From the NCBI RefSeq assembly GCF_009765785.1, contig NZ_LMUT01000009.1, forward strand, positions 1 through 32,094: 32,094 bases of DNA, in the 5' to 3' direction. The notes under the pieces were generated by a model that searched no databases, was not told where the DNA came from, and saw nothing but the letters and a program-made list of their open reading frames with translations. Made by a program: the position numbers and the translations under genes. Position 1 is the stretch's first letter. Every line of letters begins with the position of its first letter. Shown here in pieces: positions 5,973 through 13,471 of this stretch. The stretch is from Granulicella sp. L46 (GTDB lineage: Bacteria > Acidobacteriota > Terriglobia > Terriglobales > Acidobacteriaceae).

Positions 5973-8900
5973 ATGAAAATCTGGGTTTCGGTGTTGCTGA
6001 GCACCTCTCTCCTGGCTTCTGGCTCCGGAATCTCGCGCGCGCAAGCGCCTCCACCGCCCGTCACCGCCACCAAATCCCCCGTCCTCCTCCCCACCGACTA
6101 CCCCGGCGAATCCTACGTCCTCGACCACCTCAATCGCATATACACCTTCGCAGCCGACGGTACCGGCGTCCGCGAATTCTCCGGCGTCGTCGAAATCCGC
6201 AATCAAGCCGGCGTCAAAGCCTTCAGCGTCATCCCCTTCGACTTCGCGTCCAACTCCGAGCACGTCGAGATCGACTACGTCCGCGTCCGCCACGCCGACG
6301 GTTCCATCATCACCACCTCCGCCTCAGACGCCCAGGAACTCCCCACCGAAGTCACTCGCGAAGCTCCCTTCTACAGCGACCTCAAGCAGGAGCAGATCCC
6401 CGTTCGCAGCCTCCAGCCCGGCGACCTCCTCGAATACAAACTCCGCATCGTCCGCACCAAGCCCGAAGCCCCCAATCACTTCTGGGGCAACGAATCCTTC
6501 TTCCTCCCCTCCCACAACATCGTCATCCGCGCCGAGGTTGTCGAGCTCCACGTTCCCAAGGACACCTACGTTCAGGTCTGGAGTCCCAACTACAAGCCCA
6601 CCCTCACCGACACCGCCGCCAGCGGCCCCAATGGGACAGCAGAACGCGTCTACCGCTGGCAGTCCGCCCAGCTCGCTCCCACCGCCGGCCAGAAAAAGAA
6701 CGCTCTCCTCAAACTCGACAACAACCCCACCCTCGGCACCAGCGACGACCCGCCCCTCCCTCAAATCGCCTGGACCACCTTCCACAGGTGGCAGGAGGTC
6801 GGCGCCTGGTATCGCTCCCTCGAAGGCTCCCGCACCCAGCCCGACGACGACAGCCGCGCCAAGGTCCTCACCCTCACCGCCGGCAAATCCACCCCAGACG
6901 AAAAGGCCCGTGCCATCTACGCCTACGTCAGCTCCCAGGTCCGCTACATCGGCGTAGCCTTCGGCGTCGGTCGCTTCCAGCCTCACTCCGCCGGCGACGT
7001 CCTCAGCAACCAGTACGGCGACTGCAAAGACAAGTCCACCCTCCTCATCGCCATGCTCTCTGCCGCCGGCATTAACGCAGACGCCGTCCTCATCGGCGCC
7101 GGCATCACCTTCAACGCCGCACTCCCCTCGCCTGCATCCTTCAACCACGCCATCACCCTCGCCCACATCGACGGCAAACCCGTCTGGCTCGACTCCACCG
7201 CCGAAGTCTCTCCCTTCGCCCTGCTCAACCCCATCCTCCGCGGCAAGCTGGCCCTCGTCATCCCCGCCACCGGCGATGCCCAGATCGAAACCACTCCCAA
7301 AGACCCTCCCTTCCCCTTCGTCAATACGTTCGACGCCACCGGCACTCTCGACGACAAGGGCACCTCCCACTCCCACATCGTCATGACCCTCCGCGGCGAC
7401 GATCAGGTCACCGTCGCACAGGCCGTCCGCACCGTCTCTCCCGCGCAGTGGGATGAGCTCATGCAGCGTTTCTCCTACGCCATGTCCTACGCAGGTAAAG
7501 TCACCAACGCCGAGTTCTCCCGCCCCGACGACACCTCTTCTCCCTTCAAAATCACTTACGACTATGAGCGCGAAAAGGCTGGTGACTGGGACAACCTCCG
7601 ACTCATCCCTCAACTCTCCCCCATCGGCCTCCCCGACATCGACGAAAAAGATCCGCCCGTCACCCCCATTCCCCTCGGCACGCCTCACCTCGCCACCGAC
7701 CACGCCGTCATGACCCTCCCCAAAGGCTGGTCCGCCAACCTCCCGCCTTCCATCCACGTCAAGACCAGCTTCGCCACCCTCGACAAAACCTACAAGCTCG
7801 AGAACGGCGTCCTCACCACCGATCGCCGCGTCGAGATCCTCCAGCGCAACCTCCCTGCTTCCCAATGGCCCGACTACCACAAGTGGTTCAAGGACGCAGG
7901 CCTCGACGGCGAAACCTACATCCAGCTCACCCCCTCCGCCCTCAACGGAACCAACTTCGCAGCTCCCACTGTCACCGAAGACGATGCCACCGCCGCGGAC
8001 GACATCCGCCAGGCTTCCCGGGCCGAGCGCAACAAAGACTGGGACGGAGCCCGCACCCTCCTCGACAAAGCCCGCGCCCGCAACTCCAACCAGCCCTTCC
8101 TCTGGAGTAACTACGCCGCGCTCGCGCTCCACGATCACGACACCACCTATGCCATCGTCAATCTCCAGAGAGAGCTCTCCATCCATCCCAACGAAGACAA
8201 TGTCGTCCGCATGCTTGCCTCCGTTTACATGACCAACAGCAAGCCCGCGGACGCCATCACCACCCTTCAGGCCGCGATCGATCGTAACCCCACCAACACG
8301 TCCCTCGTCCTCTATCTCGCCTCTATACACATTCAGCGCGCCGACAACCCCTCCGCCGAAAAAGTCCTGCGCGCCGGCCTTGTCGCGACGCCTGACAGCC
8401 CTCCCCTCCAGATGGAGCTAGGCAAGGTCCTTGTCCGCGAGCAAAAAACCGCCGAAGGCGAAACTCTCCTCAAGTCCGTCATCTCCACCAGCACCGACCC
8501 CCTCCTCCTCAACAACGCCGCCTACGAGCTCGCCAACAACTCCCTCGATCTTCCCCTCGCCGAAACCGCCTCCCGCCGCTCCCTCGATATCCTCGACGAA
8601 GCCTCCAACAACGGCGAAACCGGGCCCAAAGCTATCGAGCGCGCCGCCTTCATCGTCTCCGCATGGGACACCTACGGCTGGATCCTCTACCGCGACAACA
8701 AAATCACCGAAGCCGAGCCCTGGGTCCGCGCCGCCTGGCGCAATAGCCAGTCCGCTGAACCCGGCTACCACCTCGCCATGATCTTCAAAAAACAAAATCG
8801 CCTCCCCCAAGCCCTCCATCAACTGGAGCTCGCTTCCAAAGGTAGGCGCGGAGACGACGCCGTCGCCGTTCAGAAGCTCATCGACGACGAAACCGCCAAG

Positions 8901-9284
8901 ATCCGCCCATCCGTCCCGCCCACCCCCGCAAAAGAGCCCGAGATGCAAGCTAGTCCGCAGCTCTCCTACACAGTCACCCTCAAAAAAGACCCCGAAATAG
9001 AACTTCATGATCAGCTCTCCTACCAGGTCCCTCTGGGCGACCTCAAGCCGAGCGGTGGCGGCTCCGCAGCCGTCGAAATCGACGTGACCAACCAGGGCAT
9101 CACCGCCTTTCGCATCGTCAGCGGCGACCAAAGCCTCCAGCCCATTTCCGACGCCCTCCAGCGCCTGAACCTCGATCTTCAGCTACCCCCCGCCAGTCAT
9201 GCCAAACTCGTTCGCCGCGGTATCCTCGCCTGCCATACCGGCTCCGACTGCGCGCTCCTTCTCCGCTCCACCGACGGCAACTGA
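5973..9284 (+). CDS. Exported DUF3857 / transglutaminase-like / TPR protein
   Basis: The 1,103-residue product starts with a signal peptide ending near SRAQA (residue 25). A DUF3857-type N-terminal domain follows (about 50-270), then a transglutaminase-like core with the triad Cys351 (YGDCKDKS), His392 (FNHAI) and Asp407 (WLDST). A beta-rich segment (about 460-660) and a helical TPR region (about 680-960) come next. The final 100 residues resemble a TonB C-terminal-type domain (VEIDVTNQGITAFRIVSGDQ, then VRRGILACHTG). The ATG at 5973 is chosen because it opens directly on the signal peptide. Such proteins act in the periplasm or envelope; the triad suggests peptidase or crosslinking chemistry, but the substrate is unknown. 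It has a repeat-associated promoter region and no visible Shine-Dalgarno. Confidence 0.88.
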   Translation: MKIWVSVLLSTSLLASGSGISRAQAPPPPVTATKSPVLLPTDYPGESYVLDHLNRIYTFAADGTGVREFSGVVEIRNQAGVKAFSVIPFDFASNSEHVEIDYVRVRHADGSIITTSASDAQELPTEVTREAPFYSDLKQEQIPVRSLQPGDLLEYKLRIVRTKPEAPNHFWGNESFFLPSHNIVIRAEVVELHVPKDTYVQVWSPNYKPTLTDTAASGPNGTAERVYRWQSAQLAPTAGQKKNALLKLDNNPTLGTSDDPPLPQIAWTTFHRWQEVGAWYRSLEGSRTQPDDDSRAKVLTLTAGKSTPDEKARAIYAYVSSQVRYIGVAFGVGRFQPHSAGDVLSNQYGDCKDKSTLLIAMLSAAGINADAVLIGAGITFNAALPSPASFNHAITLAHIDGKPVWLDSTAEVSPFALLNPILRGKLALVIPATGDAQIETTPKDPPFPFVNTFDATGTLDDKGTSHSHIVMTLRGDDQVTVAQAVRTVSPAQWDELMQRFSYAMSYAGKVTNAEFSRPDDTSSPFKITYDYEREKAGDWDNLRLIPQLSPIGLPDIDEKDPPVTPIPLGTPHLATDHAVMTLPKGWSANLPPSIHVKTSFATLDKTYKLENGVLTTDRRVEILQRNLPASQWPDYHKWFKDAGLDGETYIQLTPSALNGTNFAAPTVTEDDATAADDIRQASRAERNKDWDGARTLLDKARARNSNQPFLWSNYAALALHDHDTTYAIVNLQRELSIHPNEDNVVRMLASVYMTNSKPADAITTLQAAIDRNPTNTSLVLYLASIHIQRADNPSAEKVLRAGLVATPDSPPLQMELGKVLVREQKTAEGETLLKSVISTSTDPLLLNNAAYELANNSLDLPLAETASRRSLDILDEASNNGETGPKAIERAAFIVSAWDTYGWILYRDNKITEAEPWVRAAWRNSQSAEPGYHLAMIFKKQNRLPQALHQLELASKGRRGDDAVAVQKLIDDETAKIRPSVPPTPAKEPEMQASPQLSYTVTLKKDPEIELHDQLSYQVPLGDLKPSGGGSAAVEIDVTNQGITAFRIVSGDQSLQPISDALQRLNLDLQLPPASHAKLVRRGILACHTGSDCALLLRSTDGN

Positions 9285-9365
9285 TTGACGACCAAGCCAC
9301 TGTTCTCCACCCGCCCGCATCTCACCTAGGTCAAACCACTCTCACCCGAAAGCGAGCCGCACCTC

Positions 9366-9836
9366 ATGGCAACGAAAGAAAAAGACACCACCTTCACCAA
9401 AAAGCAGCTCATCGATCTCCTCAACGAAGATCTCCAGCGCGAGTTCCAGGCCATCATCGCCTACGTCAACTACTCCCAGTGCCTCAAGGGTGCGGCCTAC
9501 ATGAACATCGCCAGCGAACTCGAAGTCCACGCCAAGGAAGAGCTCGGCCACGCGCTCAAGCTCAGCTACTGGATCGACCTCCTCGGAGGCACCCCGGCCG
9601 TAACCGCCAAGCCCGTCAAGACCAGCGACAAGGCCACCGACATGCTCCGCTTCGACCTCGAGAACGAGAAGGAGACCATCCGCAACTACCGCCGCCGCGT
9701 CCGCCAGGTCGACACCCTCAACGAGTTCGCCCTCGGCGAAGACCTCCGCGAGATCCTCCGCGACGAGCAGGACCACCTCAACGCCCTAGCCACCGCCCTC
9801 GGCGAAGACACCCCCGACCCCGGCATCGCCGACTAG
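9366..9836 (+). CDS. Ferritin-like (bacterioferritin-type) diiron protein
   Basis: The 156-residue product is a four-helix ferritin-like protein. Ferroxidase ligands are spaced as in bacterioferritin: Glu26, Glu59 and His62 (EELGH), a Glu at 101 or 103 (ENEKETIRNY), and Glu134 with His137 (DEQDH). The expected function is iron oxidation and storage or protection from peroxide in the cytoplasm. There is no obvious heme-ligand Met at the classical position, so I do not call it Bfr. It lies 81 bp after the transglutaminase gene, which is not an obvious functional partner. A bidirectional terminator follows. Confidence 0.87.
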   Translation: MATKEKDTTFTKKQLIDLLNEDLQREFQAIIAYVNYSQCLKGAAYMNIASELEVHAKEELGHALKLSYWIDLLGGTPAVTAKPVKTSDKATDMLRFDLENEKETIRNYRRRVRQVDTLNEFALGEDLREILRDEQDHLNALATALGEDTPDPGIAD

Positions 9837-9868
9837 CCCCAACCTCGCAGATCTCCGCACAAAGAAAA

Positions 9869-9895
9869 AGCCGCTCGCATCCAATGCGAGCGGCT
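9869..9895. terminator. Bidirectional intrinsic terminator between convergent genes
   Basis: A perfect 12-bp stem (AGCCGCTCGCAT / ATGCGAGCGGCT) with a CCA loop lies between the ferritin-like gene and the convergent small gene. On the minus strand it is followed by TTTTTCTTTG, an excellent U-tract; on the plus strand by CTTCGTTTC, which is weaker. Confidence 0.88.
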
Positions 9896-9917
9896 CTTCG
9901 TTTCATACAAAATTCAC

Positions 9918-10196
9918 TCACATCGGAGGCGGAGTCAGCACAACCGCGAGCGCCTGTTCCTTCGGAGGCCGATTCCCCGCTGTATCGTGACGCGCCTCCG
10001 CCTTAATCTGCTCCTGCGCCGCCTTCGCGTTATTTTTCGCCGCCTTGGCCTCAGCCTTCTGCGTCTTCCGCTGCGCCTTCACGTCCGCCCTGCACATCTT
10101 TTGCCCCGAATTCGCGCTCGTCGTCTGCACCTGCGCCACCGCGCCACCCGACATCACCAGACCCGCGCCCAACACCGCTACCCAAAGTCCTCGCAT
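9918..10196 (-). CDS. Small exported Lys/Ala-rich protein
   Basis: The 92-residue product has a signal peptide (positive start, hydrophobic core, cleavage near GAVAQ) and a charged, helical Lys/Ala-rich middle (KAQRKTQKAEAKAAKNNAKA) that could form a coiled coil or bind nucleic acid or polyanions. One Cys remains after cleavage (KMCRAD). The start is the ATG at 10196, with GGAGG 7 nt upstream; a longer frame to 10265 lacks a signal peptide at its start. It is unrecognised. It sits downstream of the sigma/partner pair on the same strand and could be a target. Confidence 0.75.
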   Translation of the reverse strand: MRGLWVAVLGAGLVMSGGAVAQVQTTSANSGQKMCRADVKAQRKTQKAEAKAAKNNAKAAQEQIKAEARHDTAGNRPPKEQALAVVLTPPPM

Positions 10197-10374
10197 CCGA
10201 CTACCTCCCTCACCGCAGCATGACCGCCCAAGCCAACCGCCAAATCCCAACGCCACATCTACCACCTACGATGCCGCCTCGGCCGCCCCGCGATGCCATC
10301 ACCCTACTCCAAAAATGAAAAGGTCCGCAACCAGTGCGGACCCTCCCAACCCACTTTCACATCCCAGCAACCGC

Positions 10375-10686
10375 TTATCCGTCCGACCGCCGCATTCCCA
10401 GCCAAGCCGCCACGCCCATCAACTCCACGACCAGCACCATTTCCAGGTCAAACGCCATACTTCCAAAGCTCGGCCGCACATGCGGAGCCAGCCAGCACAG
10501 CGCCAGCACCAACCCCACCGCCGCGACTCCAGCCGTAATCTGTCCCACACTCCGCTGCGTCCGCACCTTCGGCTTCGCCGGCAACGCCGCCCTCACCTTC
10601 GCCGCAAAGTCCGCCGGCACCACCACCTCCGGCTTCCGATCCAGCGCCCGTGTAATCGCGCCTTCGAACTCATTCGCATCGCTCAT
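10375..10686 (-). CDS. Membrane partner (putative anti-sigma factor) of the ECF sigma
   Basis: The 103-residue product has a cytoplasmic N-terminal part of about 50 residues and two probable membrane segments (GQITAGVAAVGLVLALCW, then VLVVELMGVAAWLG). Its place directly after an ECF sigma gene suggests an anti-sigma factor. The N-terminus lacks the HxxxCxxC zinc motif of classical zinc anti-sigma domains. The ATG at 10686 has GAGAGG 5 nt upstream; an alternative ATG at 10707 overlaps the sigma stop as ATGA. Either way the two genes are translationally coupled. Confidence 0.7.
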   Translation of the reverse strand: MSDANEFEGAITRALDRKPEVVVPADFAAKVRAALPAKPKVRTQRSVGQITAGVAAVGLVLALCWLAPHVRPSFGSMAFDLEMVLVVELMGVAAWLGMRRSDG

Positions 10687-10703
10687 CGCAACCTCTCGTT
10701 CCT

Positions 10704-11372
10704 TCATACTCGACCCACCATCATCTGTCGCATCACTCCCCCAACCGTCCTACGCTTCTCCATCTTCTCATCCCCGGCCTCGTCGCTAACGTTCGCCATC
10801 GGCGCAGGACCTCGCCGTCCGCGCAGCGCTTCGGCTAACCGCTTCCGTCCGCGATGCAGATGCGTCCTCACCGTATTAATCGGCAACCCGAGCGCCGCAG
10901 CAATCCCCTCATAGCTGACCTCCTCCTGGTGATACAGCACCAGCACGGCCCGCTCCATCTCCGGAAGCTCCCGCAGCGCAGCCTCCACCGCCGCCTGCAC
11001 CTCGGCATCCTCCATCCGCTGCTCAGGATTCCGCGCATGCTCGGTCAACTCATCCCCGGCAAAGCTCTCAATCCACCCAGCGTCATTCTCTTCTTCCACT
11101 GCCGGAGCCGTCGCAATCACCGAGCGCTCCTTGCGCCGCCGCTTCCACTCATCCTGCGCAACATTCACCACAATCCTATACAGATAAGTAGACAGCGCCG
11201 AATCCCCACGAAACTCCGGCAACGCCCGATACAGCCGCAGAAACACCTCCTGCGCCAAATCCTCCACCTGCGCCCCCGTCCCGGTCAGACGAGTGAGCGT
11301 GCGAAACACCATCCCCTGATGCTCTCGCACCAGCGTCTCGAAGTTCTCCGGCGATGTAAGGTCACCGCGCAT
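10704..11372 (-). CDS. ECF-type RNA polymerase sigma factor
   Basis: The 222-residue product has sigma region 2 at about residues 11-80 (VEDLAQEVFLRLYRALPEFR, then STYLYRIVVNVAQDEWKRRR) and region 4 at about 145-195 (LPEMERAVLVLYHQEEVSYE, then GLPINTVRTHLHRGRKRL). It recruits RNA polymerase to an unknown regulon. The C-terminal tail beyond region 4 (about 182-222) is unusual. Its first part, LRGRRGPAP, is encoded by a copy of the dispersed GC-rich repeat on the opposite strand. The downstream membrane protein is the probable anti-sigma factor. Confidence 0.92.
   Translation of the reverse strand: MRGDLTSPENFETLVREHQGMVFRTLTRLTGTGAQVEDLAQEVFLRLYRALPEFRGDSALSTYLYRIVVNVAQDEWKRRRKERSVIATAPAVEEENDAGWIESFAGDELTEHARNPEQRMEDAEVQAAVEAALRELPEMERAVLVLYHQEEVSYEGIAAALGLPINTVRTHLHRGRKRLAEALRGRRGPAPMANVSDEAGDEKMEKRRTVGGVMRQMMVGRV
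10801..10828 (+). repeat. Dispersed repeat copy inside the sigma factor gene
   Basis: On the plus strand the sequence reads GGCGCAGGAC followed by CTCGCCGTCCGCGCAGCGC, i.e. one partial and one near-complete unit. It is antisense to the sigma gene and encodes part of its C-terminal tail (about residues 182-191). Confidence 0.6.
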
Positions 11373-11541
11373 CCATACCGTCTCTCTCTACGCTCTACTC
11401 TCTAATCCTCTACACTCTGCCCCTAAGACTTCATCATCCTCCAAAAGTTTCACGCCTGCACCTGAAACTTTCGCCCACCCCTGCAGTCGAAGCCCCACAG
11501 AAAGCAAGCTGCCGCCCAGACGCCGCAGCCAGGAGCCTCTC

Positions 11542-12009
11542 ATGATTCTCGACAACGGCATCAGCGAAACCTTCAACAGCCCCTTCATCGTTCCCGTAGC
11601 AAGCTTTGTCATGGTCCTCGGCATCGTCGCCGTCGGCAGCTGGTCCAACGCCCGCAAGCGTGAGCTCGAAAGCCAGGAGCGCCTCGCCGCCATCGCCAAG
11701 GGCCTCGTCCTTCCGCCCACCGCGGCCGAGATCGCCGCCGCCCAGGGCCGTCCCGCCATCAGCCTCGTCCGTCGCCGCGCCAACATCCGCCTCTCCGGCA
11801 TCGTGCTGCTCGGCGCCGCCGTCGGCATCGCCCTCTTTTTCATCGCCCTCGCCACCATCCTCAACGAGCGCGACGTCCTCTGCGGAGCCGCCTGCGCCCT
11901 AATCCCCCTGGGCATCGGCGTAGGCTTCCTCATCGACACCCGCATCCAGTCCCGCGAGATGGACGAATCCTCCACCCCACCCCCCACCAACCATAACTTC
12001 ACCTCGTAG
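11542..12009 (+). CDS. Small membrane protein, DUF6249-like
   Basis: The 155-residue product has an N-terminal membrane segment (about 14-33), a charged segment with RKRELESQERLAAIAKGLVL (about 39-58), then two hydrophobic segments (about 83-105 and 112-130). The order, with a short LxAIxKGxxLPP-like linker after the first helix, resembles the DUF6249 membrane family. AGGAG lies 7 nt before the ATG. The family's function is unknown. It is transcribed away from the sigma operon, and its 170-bp upstream gap could hold promoters for both. Confidence 0.7.
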   Translation: MILDNGISETFNSPFIVPVASFVMVLGIVAVGSWSNARKRELESQERLAAIAKGLVLPPTAAEIAAAQGRPAISLVRRRANIRLSGIVLLGAAVGIALFFIALATILNERDVLCGAACALIPLGIGVGFLIDTRIQSREMDESSTPPPTNHNFTS

Positions 12010-12097
12010 CCACCGACACCCAAGGGCGGCAGCGAGCCTGTTTCTACAAACAGCAATCGGAAACATCGCGGCGCACCGTCCCCCAAGTCCGTCAGCC

Positions 12098-12895
12098 TTA
12101 CTTTGGCGGTATCATCACTTGCTCATAGACTCGCTCGAGCGGTTCAGGCGTAACGCTTACCTTCCCTCGGTACGGGTTATCCAGAACGGCCACCAGATAA
12201 ATCAGCAGACCCAGCAAGCTCGAAAACAAGACCGTCATCCAGAAGTGCATTCTGAAATTTTCAGTATGGTAAAACCAACTGACCGCGATGCAGATAAACG
12301 CGCCTGCCAGCACCAACGCCCATAGGGGTCCGGGCATCTCCTCCGAGACGCTGTTCAGCCGCACCCTCCGGCTTTCCGTTAGCTCGTTGAAGGTTCGATA
12401 AGCCTCTGCCGCCAGAATCTTCTGTCTCTCGTTCTGCGGCTCAAACGACATAAAGTGTTCCTGAAACTCGCTCAACACCGCGCCCTCGTCGTTGAGGACG
12501 ATTCCCTGCCGCTGTAACGGCCATCCCACATCGATAACCTGCTTCGCGTACCGGCGCAAATCTTCCTGCATGATGCTGCGCGCAGGTTCGGGATAGACAC
12601 TGATGTCGCGGTACAGACCAGCCAGCACCGCAGCCTCATGGTCGGTCTTACCTTGCACCTCGGAGTACGTCGCCCAAGCTCCAATCGCCAGCAGACCCAC
12701 ACTCACCGCATATAAAACAGTCACCCCCGCCATGTAAAAACCAACGATATCGTTGTGGGAATGCTCACCAGCGTGGACTTGCCGTATCCAGCCGCGCGTT
12801 GGGTACAGGCCAGCCAGGCCGATTGCCACAAACACCAGCACCGTCAGTATGCCGAACAACCAATTCGGAAGGTCATAGACCCAGTACAAATGCAT
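12098..12895 (-). CDS. DUF4239-type (bestrophin-like) membrane protein
   Basis: The 265-residue product has two N-terminal membrane segments (about 10-30 and 50-73), a charged cytoplasmic or periplasmic middle, and two C-terminal segments (GPLWALVLAGAFICIAVSWF, then MTVLFSSLLGLLIYLVAVLD). This 2+2 arrangement and the closing DNPYRGKVSV segment match DUF4239. Its biochemical role is unknown. The ATG at 12895 has AGAGGA 8 nt upstream; an in-frame ATG at 13075 would run through repeat DNA and is rejected. Confidence 0.75.
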   Translation of the reverse strand: MHLYWVYDLPNWLFGILTVLVFVAIGLAGLYPTRGWIRQVHAGEHSHNDIVGFYMAGVTVLYAVSVGLLAIGAWATYSEVQGKTDHEAAVLAGLYRDISVYPEPARSIMQEDLRRYAKQVIDVGWPLQRQGIVLNDEGAVLSEFQEHFMSFEPQNERQKILAAEAYRTFNELTESRRVRLNSVSEEMPGPLWALVLAGAFICIAVSWFYHTENFRMHFWMTVLFSSLLGLLIYLVAVLDNPYRGKVSVTPEPLERVYEQVMIPPK

Positions 12896-12986
12896 TGACT
12901 TAATCCTCTGGAAATCCCTAAGTCTGAGTTCGAACGACGGGCAATTGGCTAAGACAATAACAGAAGTTACCCCATCCGCCACCAAC

Positions 12987-13044
12987 CCGGGTGCACCAGA
13001 GCCTGTCCCTGAGCGCCGAAGGGGGTCCCGCTTCTGCGACCCGG
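12987..13044. repeat. Repeat element related to the HisRS-internal hairpin
   Basis: The stretch contains CCGGGTGCACC near its left end and GGTCCCGCTTCTGCGACCC at 13024-13042. The copy inside hisS has CCGGGTGCCCC and GGTCCCGCTTCTGGGACCT. A 13-base identical core, GGTCCCGCTTCTG, and the same flank order show they belong to one family. Confidence 0.6.
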
Positions 13045-13051
13045 ATTTCCG

Positions 13052-13074
13052 TGACAGGACGTGAAATCCTGTCA
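13052..13074. repeat. Perfect inverted repeat TGACAGGA / TCCTGTCA
   Basis: Two perfect 8-bp arms flank a 7-nt spacer (CGTGAAA). It is followed by CCCCCAAACCTCCCC. It may be part of the same repeat module or an operator; no nearby regulator suggests which. Confidence 0.6.
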
Positions 13075-13304
13075 ACCCCCAAACCTCCCCAAAACCGCCA
13101 AACCCCCTATCAACACTGGCGATTTATATTTTCAAAACTTGGCATAGTTACCCCCACGCACTCGCTACAATAGATACAGACCCCAAAATCAAATCATCCC
13201 ACCCACCTCGCCCAAAGACAGCGTGTAGCGAACTCCTTTGAAAGACATACTTTACCCGTAACCCTTTTCGCTGGACTACTTTAGACCATCTTTTGCGCAG
13301 ACCA

Positions 13305-13385
13305 GGGGGGGGTACTTTCGCCTCTAACCGGTTATATTGCACGACTTTACGGGATAAGTCCTACTTGGAGGGGGGAGGGGGGTAC
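13305..13385 (+). repeat. Two G-runs ending in GGTAC upstream of hisS
   Basis: G8 at 13305-13312 is followed by TAC, and GG-A-G6-A-G6 at 13367-13382 is also followed by TAC. The second run could form intramolecular four-stranded G structure in DNA or RNA. Both lie within 170 bp of the hisS start on the coding strand. Confidence 0.55.
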
Positions 13386-13400
13386 ACCGTTCCTCCGACG

Positions 13401-13453
13401 CCACGCGAAGCCCCTCGCCGTCCGCGCAGGACCTCCCGCCGTCCACGCAGGAC
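13401..13453 (+). repeat. Tandem dispersed-repeat copies in the hisS promoter position
   Basis: A full unit at 13401-13432 (CCACGCGAAGCC, then CCTCGCCGTCCGCGCAGGAC) is followed head to tail by a shorter one at 13433-13453 (CTCCCGCCGTCCACGCAGGAC). The second ends 3 nt before a -10-like TAGACT (13457-13462), 9 nt before the ATG. Confidence 0.75.
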
Positions 13454-13471
13454 CGATAGACTAGTAACTCT

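Larger units (their letters stand above)
12896..13471. other. 576-bp repeat mosaic between the DUF4239 gene and hisS
   Basis: No gene is supported. From left to right the gap holds a hairpin element shared with hisS (12987-13044), a perfect inverted repeat (13052-13074), an AT-richer stretch (13110-13290), two G-runs each ending GGTAC (13305-13315 and 13367-13385) and tandem copies of the dispersed GC-rich repeat (13401-13453). A 64-codon minus-strand frame at 13148-13342 lacks codon bias and ends in the G-run region, so I do not call it. Confidence 0.65.

Noticed and set aside
6324..8330. 668-codon open frame antisense to the transglutaminase/TPR gene
   Set aside because: It is the expected antisense shadow of a very high GC3 gene. 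Its translation is Gly/Val/Asp/Glu-rich with no domain, and the plus-strand gene has full catalytic motifs.
12038..12053. Small hairpin CTGTTT/AAACAG after the DUF6249-like gene
   Set aside because: Only six A/T-rich pairs and no U-tract, too weak to call a terminator.
12896..13075. N-terminal extension of the DUF4239 gene to an ATG at 13075
   Set aside because: The extension would translate repeat DNA, while the ATG at 12895 has a good Shine-Dalgarno and leads directly into the first membrane segment.
13148..13342. 64-codon minus-strand frame upstream of hisS
   Set aside because: It lies wholly in the repeat mosaic, has no Shine-Dalgarno or codon bias, and starts at the end of a G-run module.
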